Of a DNA stretch of 64,000 bases, positions 41,101 through 49,284 are shown piece by piece; within the stretch, counting starts at the first letter, position 1; each line of letters begins with the position of its first letter. The position numbers and the translations under genes were made by a program. Source of the stretch: Nonomuraea harbinensis. Its GTDB lineage: Bacteria > Actinomycetota > Actinomycetes > Streptosporangiales > Streptosporangiaceae. A model generated the notes under the pieces. That model was not told the DNA's origin, did no database searches, and saw only the letters and a list, made by a program, of their open reading frames with translations. Location of the stretch: assembly GCF_019396385.1 (NCBI RefSeq), contig NZ_JAHKRN010000024.1, positions 1 through 64,000 on the forward strand. The letters are read 5' to 3'.

Positions 41101-41931
41101 CTTCGCCAGCCTGCGCACGTTGGCGACGTCGCCCCGGTACTCCATGTAGACCACGCCGCCCGCGCCGTCGGCCGCCAGCCGGAACGGCGCCGACGCGGCG
41201 CGCGCCAGCCGGCGGGTGGCGCCGTCCCGCTCGACCCGGATCAGATGCGTGCCGGCGGAGGCGACGATGCCGTCGCCCACCGGGATGGCCGAGGTGATCT
41301 GGCCGGGCCGCTCGACGGGCCGCTCCAGCGTGGCGGTGCGGGTGTCGAGGATCGACATCCTCGTCGCCGTCTTCTCCTCGCCCGGCAGGTCGCCGCCCTT
41401 GGCCTGGGTGATCACGCTCAGCTCGCCGCTGCCGCAGCCCGGGTTGAAGTACGCGAGCGTCGAGCGTGCCGGCAGCCTGGTCACCCTGCCGGTGGGCACG
41501 TCGATGAGCGCGGTGAAGGCGCCCCGGTCGAACAGTCGCCCGTCGTTGGTGAAGGCGCGCGGCGCGTAGACGGCCACGGCCGTGCGGCCGGAGGCGGTGA
41601 AGCACACGTTGCCGATCCAGCGGTCGGTCTCGAAGCCCGGCTCGCTGAGCGTCGCCACCGTGCGCCACGCGTACCCGGTGCGTTCCTCGGCCACCAGCAC
41701 GTGCAGGCCGGTCGGGTCTCCGTCGGTCGTCCACGCCAGGTCGGGCGAGGTACGCCAGTCGTCCGCCAGCACCCGGCCGCGCTCGGCCGGGTCCACGGAC
41801 GGCCCGGGCGGGCTCGCGGGCACGGTGGCGCTCACCGCCGGGGCGGTGGCGTGCACCGCCGGGGTGAGGTCGGCGGCGAGCAGTACGGCCGCCGCGCCGA
41901 TGACGAGCGCTTTGATCGTCTTTGCGTTCAT
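38173..41931 (-). CDS. Giant secreted SGNH-hydrolase / lysozyme-like protein
   Basis: 1252 residues; ATG preceded by ACGGAG. Signal peptide 1-29. Residues ~60-400 resemble a beta-propeller-like repeat region (VCFTASGRTAVAVYAPRAF, MSILDTRTATLERPV, GGVVYMEYRGDVANVRRLA). Residues ~490-640 are lysozyme/transglycosylase-like: FLGIMSQESNLWQASG with a candidate catalytic Glu and DCGYGITQITDGM. A Cys-rich stretch and a golvesin/CBM-like sandwich follow. Residues ~1000-1252 are an SGNH esterase: block I ALGDSYSSGEGN (Ser), block III SVGGNDAGFS, and the closing DGETFHPNMYG with Asp and His. It may cleave esters or glycan in cell walls or polymers. It follows the subtilase gene by 38 bases on the same strand. 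Confidence 0.85.
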   Translation of the reverse strand: MNAKTIKALVIGAAAVLLAADLTPAVHATAPAVSATVPASPPGPSVDPAERGRVLADDWRTSPDLAWTTDGDPTGLHVLVAEERTGYAWRTVATLSEPGFETDRWIGNVCFTASGRTAVAVYAPRAFTNDGRLFDRGAFTALIDVPTGRVTRLPARSTLAYFNPGCGSGELSVITQAKGGDLPGEEKTATRMSILDTRTATLERPVERPGQITSAIPVGDGIVASAGTHLIRVERDGATRRLARAASAPFRLAADGAGGVVYMEYRGDVANVRRLAKPVPGERPEHLASGPLTEVDVVAGTAGKVFLTGNARVPGRLPAAVTRLDVPAKAQVSTRGRLAILPGTRPSPGGAATPSRAWQEAMTLPDPRERRTLELTARIVSTGRQVEFAVSPGDASGGQSTAPASAGAAVAVSTNPMDTEAYCAVPRNDPRSQVYQPTPRQVEWAADQAVVGNLTMTRPADWKRSGLPAWSPQSLFPPRSLAGGGRVPVQVFLGIMSQESNLWQASGHALPGVTGNPLIGNFYGRQVYNDDASDDWVIRWADSDCGYGITQITDGMRKAGRERPCKDGYCEVALPATHQRAAALDYATNIAAGLRILQDKWNQTYRAGLIHSDGDPKWLENWFFAIWAYNSGFHPDEGDGSPWGVGWMNNPANPRYPANRGFFNQDPHDPAHPQHWPYPEKVIGFAAYSIATPTGPGFRPAWWVSEVDRELAKPPIHHFCVADRNHCSPGGSFLPNDPDVVGEPAGPCAHRNGAGQYDLKCWWHTPTEFHACGSGFCGNELHRFDTTYPEQPDGTSYPPNCSLSGLPSGAYVVDDVPTSVPSVRPGCSPAWGSHGSFTLAFEADGFNAYASKVDFHQLGSGFGGHFWFAHTRAEQGNHMFGVTGTWRPPSAAVGWTRVMVHLPSHGAHTQLAKYVIDLGGGAGKRHRMVSQRWGKDVWVDLGVFNLRSGASVSLSNLTPREEGAGWDWDIAFDAMAFIPTSKPTVDYVALGDSYSSGEGNAPYDPNSEYTLGSRKSRCHRSIHSAYPRQIHLPGGITPIASDPDAAFAFIACSGAKFAEVTGSSYPSKGEAPQLSQGYVDVDTDLVTLSVGGNDAGFSLIVTECLKGVSCIDGAIAQRIRGLADEYYAAYSAIRQKAPHATIVAVGYPHIFNPSLTIPLGCTELLAITISESRWINDMTDLLNEVAADAVARLRGEGADIRFANPVPAFRGHAVCDQDPYINTLSVVDGETFHPNMYGQQAYAGVVERALTG

Positions 41932-41969
41932 TGCTGCGCTCCGTGGGGGGTGGGTGCTGGGCGGGTGGA

Positions 41970-44402
41970 TCACCTGAAGTAGGCGTAGACGTCCAGGGAC
42001 ACGGTCACCGGCGAGGTTCCGGTGTTCCTCAGGACGATCGTCCCGTCCGGGCGGGGCACGGCCGTGGCGAAGCCGGCGGTGTGCCGGCCCGCCGTGTAGG
42101 CCACGGCCCGTACGGGCGACCCGCCGGCAGGCGGGACGATCTCCACGACACCGCCGCCGGTGGCCCCGCGCGCGGTGACGGCGACGCCGAGCGCCGAGAC
42201 GCCGGAGGAGGGCACCTCCTCGGCGCCCGACAGGCTGAGCGGGCGCGTGCCGCCGGCGGGGATCGTCACCTCGTCCGTCAGACGGACCGGCTGCACCGCC
42301 TTGACGAGCGAGCCCCTCTCGGCCGTGGAGTAGTAGCCGATCACCTCGGCGGAGATCTCGGCCGCGCCGATTCCCATGTTGTGCACGTTGATCCTGCCGC
42401 CGGCGCCGAGCTTGACGATGGTGAAGAACTGCGCCGGGGTGTTGGCCGGATAGTCGATGTTGGCGTCGGCAGGGAAGCCGTCCCCGTCGGCGTAGACCCG
42501 TACGGTGCCGGTCGAGGCGCTCTTCACCAGCACGGTGAGCGCCACGCTCTGGACGCCGGACGCCGCGACACCGGGCATGCCGGACGAGGTCAGCACCAGG
42601 TTCTGGAGCGCCGCGACGGAGACGCGGTCGGCGATCCGGGCCGGCGTGACCGGACGGTACGTGCCGCCGATCGCGTCCGTCGCATGGTCGAGGGTGTAGC
42701 CGTGCACGTCGAGGTAGATCCGGACGGGCTGGTCGCCGCGGTTCGTCACGGCGATCCTCCCGTCGGCGCCGACCTTCGCTGTCACCATGGTCGAGGCGTA
42801 CCGGGCGGCGTCGTAGAAGACCGCGTCGCCCTCCGGCCCGGGTTCCCCGGCGGCGCCGACGGTCAGCGAGCCGGAGTTGAACAGGTCGCCCTTGGCGGCG
42901 ACGTTGAGCACGACGGTGGCGATGCCCCTCGGCGGGAGCCCGGCAGCCCCGGTCACCTGGAGGGTCATGGTGGAGTTCGCGCTGATCTGAAGGTTGTCCG
43001 CGATGCGGGCACGGACGTGGAAGAGCTGATCGGGACCCGGCCTGGGGGTGGTTCCGAGCGCCGCGTCGTCGAGTTGCAGCCGCGGCGTGGTGCCGCTCTC
43101 GTACGTGACGGGCCTGCCGGTGCTCTTGATGGCCGCCTCCAGTTCGGCCGGGGTCGCGGCCGGGCGGGCCTGGCGCATCACCGCGAAGGCGCCCGCCACG
43201 TGCGGGGCGGCCATGGACGTCCCGTTCATGGTCTGCCACAGGTCGCCGGGCACGGAGGAGACGATGTCGAAACCGGGCGCGAGCAGGTCCAGCAGCGGCC
43301 CCCGGTTGCTGAAGCCGGACACCTCGTCCTCGTCCGTGGTGCTGCCCACGGCGACGGCGGAGGAGACGCAGGCGGGGGCGCTGACGGCGGACTCGTACCC
43401 CGAGTTGCCCGCGGCCACGACCGTGGGCACGCCGGCGGCGAGCAGGCTGTCGATGGCCGGCTTGCGGGGGTCGTTGTCACACGGCGTGGTGTAGCCGCCG
43501 CTGCCCAGGCTCATGTTGACCGCTGCCACCGGCATGCCCGCGTCGGCCAGTTCCAGGACTTTCTCCAGCCCCGCCAACTGGGCGCTGACGAAGCTCAGCA
43601 GGCACGGCGGTCCGGTGGCGCCGCAGTAGGCGAAAGAGTCGAACCTGCTGTAGACCTGGATCGCGACGAGTCCGGCGGCCGGGGCGACGCCGCTGCCCCA
43701 GGCGCCGTCCAGTCCCTCGCCGTCGCCCGCCGCGATGCCGGCCACGTGGGTGCCATGGGCGCAGTCCAGCGCCGGGCTCGCGCACGGGCCGCTCTCGGAG
43801 TCGGCCGCACCCGGCCCTACCTGCCGGTCCGCGCCGTCCGGGCACAGGCTCGATGCCTCATAGGCGGCGTCGGTGGGGGAGAAACAAGCCTCGGCAACGA
43901 CCCTTCCGCCGAGGAAGGGGTGACCGGTCGCGACGCCCGAGTCCAGGACGGCGACGACGCTCCCCGCACCGGTCAGCCCCGCCGCCCGGGTGCGGTCCCC
44001 GCCGATCAGCGGGACGCTCTCGGCCAGCGCCGGCGGCACGGGCACGTCCTCCGACACGCTGACCACGCCCGGCTGCCGCGCCAGCCGGGCGAGCGCCGCC
44101 CGGTCCGCGCGCAGCGTGACCACCGGTAATCGGGACAGCGTCTGGACGACCCGGCCCGACCCGGCCGCGGCGGACGCCGCCGCCAGGTCCGCACGCTCGC
44201 GCGTCACCACGTTCACCCGCGCCTCGCCACCGCCGGCGAGCTTGTCCGCCAGCGCGGGATCCACCCAAGGCCCGGCCACCGCGCCCGTCGTCGTGCCCGT
44301 CTTCGCGGCCGTCGTCGTGGCTGACGCCGTGCCCGTCGCCGTCAGCGGCGCCGCCACGAGCGCCGCGACGGCGATCAGCCGCCGGACCAGAGGTCGTCTC
44401 AC
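41970..44402 (-). CDS. Secreted subtilisin-like (S8) serine protease
   Basis: 810 residues; GTG start with AGTGGAGA upstream, chosen because the signal peptide (1-28, TASA cleavage) begins there. An inhibitor-I9-like propeptide spans ~50-110 (VVTLRADRAALARLARQPGV). The catalytic domain (~120-430) has VAVLDSGVATGHPFLGG (Asp), DCAHGTHVAGIAAGDG (His), AAGNSGYESAV (oxyanion Asn) and MNGTSMAAPHVAGAF (Ser). Extra Cys-rich inserts occur between His and Ser. The C-terminal ~370 residues comprise three similar beta-sandwich repeats, each ending in a D/E-V-x-x-Y strand (IYLDVHGYTL, ISAEVIGYYS, VSLDVYAYFR). It probably degrades extracellular protein. It is followed closely by the SGNH gene. Confidence 0.85.
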   Translation of the reverse strand: MRRPLVRRLIAVAALVAAPLTATGTASATTTAAKTGTTTGAVAGPWVDPALADKLAGGGEARVNVVTRERADLAAASAAAGSGRVVQTLSRLPVVTLRADRAALARLARQPGVVSVSEDVPVPPALAESVPLIGGDRTRAAGLTGAGSVVAVLDSGVATGHPFLGGRVVAEACFSPTDAAYEASSLCPDGADRQVGPGAADSESGPCASPALDCAHGTHVAGIAAGDGEGLDGAWGSGVAPAAGLVAIQVYSRFDSFAYCGATGPPCLLSFVSAQLAGLEKVLELADAGMPVAAVNMSLGSGGYTTPCDNDPRKPAIDSLLAAGVPTVVAAGNSGYESAVSAPACVSSAVAVGSTTDEDEVSGFSNRGPLLDLLAPGFDIVSSVPGDLWQTMNGTSMAAPHVAGAFAVMRQARPAATPAELEAAIKSTGRPVTYESGTTPRLQLDDAALGTTPRPGPDQLFHVRARIADNLQISANSTMTLQVTGAAGLPPRGIATVVLNVAAKGDLFNSGSLTVGAAGEPGPEGDAVFYDAARYASTMVTAKVGADGRIAVTNRGDQPVRIYLDVHGYTLDHATDAIGGTYRPVTPARIADRVSVAALQNLVLTSSGMPGVAASGVQSVALTVLVKSASTGTVRVYADGDGFPADANIDYPANTPAQFFTIVKLGAGGRINVHNMGIGAAEISAEVIGYYSTAERGSLVKAVQPVRLTDEVTIPAGGTRPLSLSGAEEVPSSGVSALGVAVTARGATGGGVVEIVPPAGGSPVRAVAYTAGRHTAGFATAVPRPDGTIVLRNTGTSPVTVSLDVYAYFR

Positions 44403-44496
44403 GCAGGTCTCCACTTCGAGAGTCTCGGAGCTGGCACGGGGACACGAGAGGCGCGCCGGCCGCGCCCTCGCGGCCGGCGGCCGATGCCGGCGGCCG

Positions 44497-45528
44497 TTAC
44501 CCGGCTGCCAGCACCGCCTCGGCACGCGAGACCCAGGTGTCGAAGACCGCCAGGGACGTGGTCAGCTCCTGCCGCCGCTCGTCCACCAGGATCTGCTCGT
44601 ACGCGCGTTTGGCCTGGCGATAGGTCGGGAACAGGCCGGTCTCCTGTGCGCACGCCGCGTCGTCGGCGGCGACCCGCTTCTCCCGCGCGCCCGCGGGCTG
44701 GTACGCCTCCCGCCCGGCCCATTCGATGTCGGCGCGGGCGCTCATCGGGCTGTCGTAGCCGTATCCCTTGCCGGTCATGCACGTCACCCAGGCGGCCAGG
44801 GCCTGCTGGACGGCGCTGTGCTCCAGGGCGAGGAAGTCGGCGTCGTCGGCCAGCAGCCTGGGATCGGCCGGCAGGGTGTCGGCGGCACCGAAGATCCTGT
44901 CAGCGGCGTCCGACTCGCAGCCGCCCTCGGGGATGTCAACGCCGGACGCGGTGGTGTCCGCGGTGCCATCGAGCGCCTGCATCTCCTCCTGGGTGGCGCC
45001 GCGCTGGTCCTCGGTCTCCTCCGCCGCGGCCGCCACGGCGGGATCGGGCGCGGTGCGCGGGTAACCGGCCTGGGCCGCCGTGGCCCCGTCGACAGGTTCG
45101 AGCACGTCCGCCTCGATGTAGTCCTCGGGGCTCCAGTTGCGGACGACGCCCGCGGTCCAGGCGGAGAACCCGAGCGAGCGCATGCACTCGGCCGCCCCGG
45201 CGTCCTTTGCCAGGTCGATGGTGTGGATGCCGCGCATGGACGTCATGAAGGGGTCGAGCGGCATGGGCAGATCCGGATCCGCCGGGACGCCGGAGAGCGC
45301 GGGCTCGGGGACCGGGGAGGGTTCCGGCCCGAGCGAGCCCGTGGGCTCGGGCAGCGGCACCACGCCGGTGTCCGGCAGCGGGTCCGGGCCGAGCGTCTGG
45401 CTCGGGGTGGGCGCCGGTGGCGGGTCGGCCGCCGCGCTCAGCGTGCCCGAGGCGGCGGCAAGCCCGGCGGTCGTGGCGATGACGAGGACGGTCACGGCGG
45501 CGAGCAGCGGGGGAGTGCTCTTCTTCAT
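44497..45528 (-). CDS. Secreted protein of unknown function
   Basis: 343 residues; ATG preceded by GGAGGAGG, overlapping the upstream gene stop as ATGA. Signal peptide 1-33, a Pro-rich linker (35-85), then a helical, acidic domain with four Cys (AECMRSLGFSAW, EGGCESDAADRIFG, WVTCMTGKGYGYDSP, DAACAQETGLFPTYRQAK). Cys-Met pairs and the CMTGKGY motif resemble actinobacterial uncharacterised exported proteins I have seen as hypotheticals. No catalytic residues are recognisable. Pairing with the preceding ricin-like secreted protein suggests both act together outside the cell. Confidence 0.65.
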   Translation of the reverse strand: MKKSTPPLLAAVTVLVIATTAGLAAASGTLSAAADPPPAPTPSQTLGPDPLPDTGVVPLPEPTGSLGPEPSPVPEPALSGVPADPDLPMPLDPFMTSMRGIHTIDLAKDAGAAECMRSLGFSAWTAGVVRNWSPEDYIEADVLEPVDGATAAQAGYPRTAPDPAVAAAAEETEDQRGATQEEMQALDGTADTTASGVDIPEGGCESDAADRIFGAADTLPADPRLLADDADFLALEHSAVQQALAAWVTCMTGKGYGYDSPMSARADIEWAGREAYQPAGAREKRVAADDAACAQETGLFPTYRQAKRAYEQILVDERRQELTTSLAVFDTWVSRAEAVLAAG

Positions 45529-46118
45529 TTGCCGTTCCTCCTCCAGTAGCACTCGTCCTTGCCGATCCACGCGCCCTCGGTGCAGTAGTCCCGGGAGTAG
45601 AGGATCACATTGGAAGCGCGGTGAGGATTGAGCACGCCGAGCGTGTCGTGCCACGCGTTGCCCCGGCAGCCCCGGTAGTTGTACCAGATGGTGAACCGGC
45701 GTCCGTTCATCCTGCTGTAGACGCTGCGGCCCTTCCACAACTGCTGAGTTCCGCCCCACCAGCTCCACTGCGTCACGGGGCACGCGGCGCCGTGATAGCC
45801 GGAGTGGAAGGCCTGGTCCCAGCGGTCCATGGACTTGCCGCTGTGCACGTTGCGGACCCGGTAGTAGCCGGAGCTGGTCTTGGTGTCCTTCCAGAGCTGG
45901 TTCTTGCCACCGTTGTAGGGCCAGACGTTCACGATCGCACCGTTGCTCTTCGACTTGCGGTAGACCTCCAGGTAGGTGCGTTTCCAGTGGTTCTGCCATC
46001 GGAACGTGCCGTCCGCCTGCGCTGTGCCGGTGACGAGGAACCCGGCGGTCATGGCCGCGGTGACGGATATCGTCGCGGCCCGCGAGGCCATGCGGACGAC
46101 AGGACGAGAGCCTCTCAT
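45525..46118 (-). CDS. Small secreted ricin-lectin-like protein
   Basis: 197 residues; ATG preceded by AAGGGAG. Signal peptide 1-36. The mature part is aromatic-rich (many Trp and Tyr) and shows repeats such as NVWPYNGGKNQLWKD, VTQWSWWGGTQQLWKGR and a HSGKSMDRW turn, matching the QxW-type repeats of ricin B/beta-trefoil folds; Cys residues could form disulfides. Likely an extracellular sugar- or surface-binding protein. It starts a two-gene unit with the next secreted protein. Confidence 0.65.
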   Translation of the reverse strand: MRGSRPVVRMASRAATISVTAAMTAGFLVTGTAQADGTFRWQNHWKRTYLEVYRKSKSNGAIVNVWPYNGGKNQLWKDTKTSSGYYRVRNVHSGKSMDRWDQAFHSGYHGAACPVTQWSWWGGTQQLWKGRSVYSRMNGRRFTIWYNYRGCRGNAWHDTLGVLNPHRASNVILYSRDYCTEGAWIGKDECYWRRNGK

Positions 46119-46315
46119 CCTGTTGATCTCCCTTCTGGGAAGTGCACGCTGCTGAGCATGGCCGGTTCACGCATTCATCTGAGTGCGGATGAACCGCCGT
46201 CCACATGACAGCACGTGGATTTCGTCCGGACGTCAGTCGCCGGACATATTTCGGCTCTCACTTCCGGGATAGCGGGTGGCGCGTTTCTCCAACCGCCGGA
46301 GTATGCCTCACGGCG

Positions 46316-46972
46316 TCAGCCGAGGACCGGCTTGACCAGTCCGGAGTCGTACGACAGGACCACCATCTGGGCGCGGCTCGTCAGCCCGAGCTTTCCCATG
46401 ATCCGGTTCAGATGTGTCTTAACGGTGCCCTCGCTGACCGACAGCCGCTCGGAGATCTCTCTGTTGGACAGGGCGCGCCCGACCAGCCGCAGCACCTCGA
46501 TCTCGCGCGCGGTAAGACGGTCGAGCTGCGGCGGGTGGGCGGTCGTCGGCGGGTCGGTGAACGCCTCGATCAACCGCCTGGTCGCAGTAGGCGACAGCAG
46601 AACGTCGCCGGAGGCCACGGTGTGGATGGCGGCGATGAGCCGCTGCGGCGGCGTGTCCTTAAGGAGGAAGCCGCTCGCGCCAAGCCTGAGAGCGCCATAG
46701 ACGTACTCGTCCAGGTCGAACGTGGTCAGGATGAGGATCCTGGGTGCGGGCGGCTCGGCGGCGCGCAGGATGAGCTCGGTGGCGCGCAGGCCGTTCATGC
46801 CCGGCATGCGGACGTCCATGAGGATCACGTCGGGCTTGACGGCGGCGGCCAGGCCAACCGCCTCCTCGCCGTCAGCCGCCTCGCCGACCACGAGCAGTCC
46901 CGCAGCGCGCAGCAACGCCGCCAAACCGGCACGGATGAGCACCTGATCATCGACCACGCATACGCTGATCAT
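46316..46972 (-). CDS. NarL/LuxR-type response regulator
   Basis: 218 residues. The receiver has VVDDQ acidic residues at 7-9, phospho-Asp in VILMDVRMPGMNGL, Thr-Thr in LILTTFDLDEYV and Lys in FLLKDTPPQ. The C-terminal LuxR helix-turn-helix has LTAREIEVLRLVGRALSNREISERLSVSEGTVKTHLNRI (read across its two helices). It lies nine bases after the sensor kinase stop on the same strand, so the pair is a classical two-component system. Targets may include the adjacent secreted-protein genes. Confidence 0.9.
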   Translation of the reverse strand: MISVCVVDDQVLIRAGLAALLRAAGLLVVGEAADGEEAVGLAAAVKPDVILMDVRMPGMNGLRATELILRAAEPPAPRILILTTFDLDEYVYGALRLGASGFLLKDTPPQRLIAAIHTVASGDVLLSPTATRRLIEAFTDPPTTAHPPQLDRLTAREIEVLRLVGRALSNREISERLSVSEGTVKTHLNRIMGKLGLTSRAQMVVLSYDSGLVKPVLG

Positions 46973-46981
46973 CGCGTCGGT

Positions 46982-48238
46982 TCAATCGACCTCGTCGGGA
47001 GGGGGCAGCGGGAGGATCGCAAGCACCTCGAACCCGCCGGACGGGAGTTCGCGTGCGGTGATCGTTCCCTGGTAGAGCCTGACACGTTCAGTCATACCGA
47101 TCAACCCGTGCCCGCCAGGCGGCTGGGCAGACACAGTGGTGCCGTCGTTCGCGACGCATATAGTGAGCGACGCAGGGCCATGGGTGACGTGGACCCGCGT
47201 GCGGACGGTCCCGGCATGCTTGAGCACGTTCGTCAGAGACTCTTGGACGATGCGGTACACGCACAGGTCGAGCCCCGGCGGCAACGGCCTCACCGCGCCC
47301 GCGATGGTCACCTCGACGGGCAGCCCGGCGGCACGCATGCGCTCGGCCAGCGAGCCGAGGTCCTTCAGGCCGGGCGCGGTGGTGTAGAGGGGGCCGTCAT
47401 CGTCGTTCGCCTCGATGCGCAGGATCGACAGCAGGCGCCGCATCTCGCTCAGCGCCTCGTGGCTGGTCTCGGCGATCACACCGAGCGTGACATGTGCCAT
47501 GGCGGGATCGGACAACGCCACGAAGCGTCCCAGGCCCGCCTGCACCGAGATCACGGACATGTGGTGCGCGACGATGTCGTGCAGTTCGCGGGCGATCCGT
47601 ACGCGTTCGCGGGTGACGGCCCGCTGAGAGGCCGCCCGCTGCTCGTCGCGGAGCCGCTGGGCGAGGACGGCGAGCTGCCGAGTGCGTTCAGCCAGCATCC
47701 GGGCGCTCAGCCCCGCCCCGACGGCGCAGGCGGCCAGGACGACCGCCGACCCCAGCGCCGACGTCAGCGAGACGTTCCGCTGAAGCATCGAGGCGTGCGT
47801 CCACACCGCCACGGTCATCGCGACGCCCACCAGGTTGGCGGCCGCGCGGCTGTGGGCGGCGAGCGTGTAGAGGATCACCAGGAGGCCGACGGTGTTGAGG
47901 CCCAGGTGGTATCCCAGGAGATGGTAGAGGAACGACGCGGCTGCGCTGATGGTGAGAACCGTCAGCGGCGCACGGCGGCGCAGCACTAGTGGCCCGTTGA
48001 CCAGCAACGTCAGGGTCAACGACAGCAGGTCGGGCGGCTTGCCCATGTTGGGCCCGCACCAGTCCCACACCCAGGTGCCCACGACCAGGGCCAGTGCCAT
48101 CAGGCCGTCGAGGACGAGGGGGTTGAGCCTGGAGGACCGCTGGAGCAGTGGCTCGGCGGTGAAGGGCACCCGCCACGCTAACTCCGTACGTGGTGGCTGC
48201 GCATCAACCCCAGGTTGTACTACTGCCGGTTGGCGCAT
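46982..48238 (-). CDS. NarL-type sensor histidine kinase
   Basis: 418 residues. Several membrane helices occupy ~35-180 (LDGLMALALVVGTWVW, GLLVILYTLAAHSRA, VVLAACAVGAGLSARML). A coiled stretch leads to the HisKA_3 box RERVRIARELHDIVAHHMSV with the phospho-His. HATPase motifs CVYRIVQESLTNVLKHAG (N box) and GGHGLIGMTERVRLY (G box) follow. The frame is open for 183 more codons upstream, but those are IS630-like transposase and scar sequence. The ATG at 48238 is chosen; 48310 is possible, and neither has a clear ribosome-binding site. The native promoter may have been replaced by the insertion remnant. Confidence 0.85.
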   Translation of the reverse strand: MRQPAVVQPGVDAQPPRTELAWRVPFTAEPLLQRSSRLNPLVLDGLMALALVVGTWVWDWCGPNMGKPPDLLSLTLTLLVNGPLVLRRRAPLTVLTISAAASFLYHLLGYHLGLNTVGLLVILYTLAAHSRAAANLVGVAMTVAVWTHASMLQRNVSLTSALGSAVVLAACAVGAGLSARMLAERTRQLAVLAQRLRDEQRAASQRAVTRERVRIARELHDIVAHHMSVISVQAGLGRFVALSDPAMAHVTLGVIAETSHEALSEMRRLLSILRIEANDDDGPLYTTAPGLKDLGSLAERMRAAGLPVEVTIAGAVRPLPPGLDLCVYRIVQESLTNVLKHAGTVRTRVHVTHGPASLTICVANDGTTVSAQPPGGHGLIGMTERVRLYQGTITARELPSGGFEVLAILPLPPPDEVD

Positions 48239-48409
48239 CACGTGGTCTGGTGAATGGTACGAGATTGCCTGCTGCCTCGCTGACTCGTGATCGTCAGAGG
48301 TTGTGATCATAAGGTCAGCTGTGCGGGTCTGCCGAACACGGTCACATGTCGATCGATATGGCCATGCTCGGCGGTGCGACGCCAGATCGCCACGATCGGT
48401 ACGCGGGCA

Positions 48410-48740
48410 CAGCTTCGGACGCTCGAGGTACCGCCACAATCCGGGTACGGTCCAAGGTTCAGCTCGTTGCAGCAGCGCGGTGGTCCGGGCGAGCAGGCGG
48501 GGCCCGCCGATGCGCGGTCGCCCGGGCCGGGGCCGGTCGGCCAAGCCCGCCGGCCCGCGGCGGTTGAACCGGCCGATCCACCGCCGCACCGTGCCGGCAT
48601 CGCACTCCAGCAGGTCAGAGATCTGGGCCGGGGACAGCCCGCGCGCCGACAGAAAGATCATCATCGCCTCCTTGCCTGCCGCCATCGGCCAGGTGTCCAC
48701 GCAACTGACGAACGTCGGCAGGAAGGTGCAGGAGGGGATA
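48410..48740 (-). pseudogene. IS630-type transposase N-terminal fragment
   Basis: The minus frame upstream of the kinase encodes MIFLSARGLSPAQISDLLE and AGTVRRWIGRFNRRGPAGL, a helix-turn-helix typical of IS630/Tc1-type transposases, then RPRPGRPRIGGPRLLA and a proline-flanked LWRYLERP. The catalytic DDE part is missing. The frame then reads without a stop into the sensor kinase gene, so an automatic caller would fuse them. The right end abuts the integrase fragment near 48735. Confidence 0.65.
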
Positions 48741-49217
48741 CCGAAAACGGAGTCGTCCGATGCGATCATCGCGCTCGATCGAGGCACGCTGAAGGCCTTG
48801 CGAGAGCACCGCGAACGTCAGCTCCAGGAGAGGGCGGCGTTCGGGCCGTCCTGGATCGACACAGGAAGGATGTTCACCTGGGAAGACGGTTCGGAGCTGA
48901 CCCCGGACTGGGTGTCGGAGCACTTCTGGCGGCTGGTGTTCGCCGCCGGGCTGCCGCCGATCCGCCTTCACGATCTCCGGCATGGCGCGGCCACGCTCAG
49001 CCTGGCGGCGGGGACGGACATGAAGTACGTGTCGGCGATGCTGCGGCACTCGTCGATCGGGATCACTTCCGACGTCTACACGGCGGTGCCGCCGGATGTG
49101 GCCAGGGCGGCGGTTCGCCTGGTGCCTCGAAAAATCATGCTGAAGGAGGGGTCCGAAACTGGCGGTCCCCCTTCGGTCCCCCAACCGCCGCTTCCCCCGC
49201 CCGCGGAAGCGGGATAG
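48735..49217 (+). pseudogene. Tyrosine recombinase (integrase) C-terminal fragment
   Basis: About 160 residues of the catalytic domain: PKTESSDAIIALDRGTLKAL, FTWEDGSELTPDWVSEHFWR, then LHDLRHGAATLSLAAGTDM with Arg and His of the active site, MLRHSSIGITSDVYTAV with His and the nucleophilic Tyr, and a tail PPSVPQPPLPPPAEAG. The N-terminal arm-binding and core-binding domains and the first catalytic Arg region are missing, replaced by the IS630-like scar. The gene ends 24 bases before a tRNA 3' half in the opposite orientation, the standard layout of an integrase next to its attachment site. Confidence 0.75.
49180..49209 (+). repeat. 30-bp perfect direct repeat, right copy (integrase tail)
   Basis: Identical to 35295-35324, in the same orientation 13.9 kb away. 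It lies inside the 3' end of the integrase fragment. Confidence 0.85.
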
Positions 49218-49240
49218 GGTGCTCCGTACCTGGTGAAGTG

Positions 49241-49284
49241 GGTAGGGCGGGTGGGACTTGAACCCACGACCCACGGATTATGAG
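49241..49284 (-). other. 3' half of a tRNA gene (CAT anticodon); probable attachment-site scar
   Basis: On the minus strand: anticodon loop CTCATAA, 3' anticodon stem TCCGT, variable GGGTC, T-arm GTGGG-TTCAAGT-CCCAC, acceptor CCGCCCT, discriminator A, then CC followed by C, so CCA is not completed. The bases before the loop (ACAGA) pair imperfectly and no AGGGCGG acceptor 5' strand is nearby. The T-arm and acceptor point to a tRNA-Met/Ile(CAT)-like gene whose 5' half is absent. Its position just after the integrase fragment marks an att site. Confidence 0.65.

Noticed and set aside
41932..43239. Extension of the SGNH protein frame to 1688 codons
   Set aside because: That part is the antisense-type, frame-shifted reading of the subtilase gene; the signal peptide starts at 41931.
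48239..48787. Transposase-kinase fusion protein
   Set aside because: The open frame joins an IS630 fragment to the sensor kinase by chance; the kinase start is placed at 48238.
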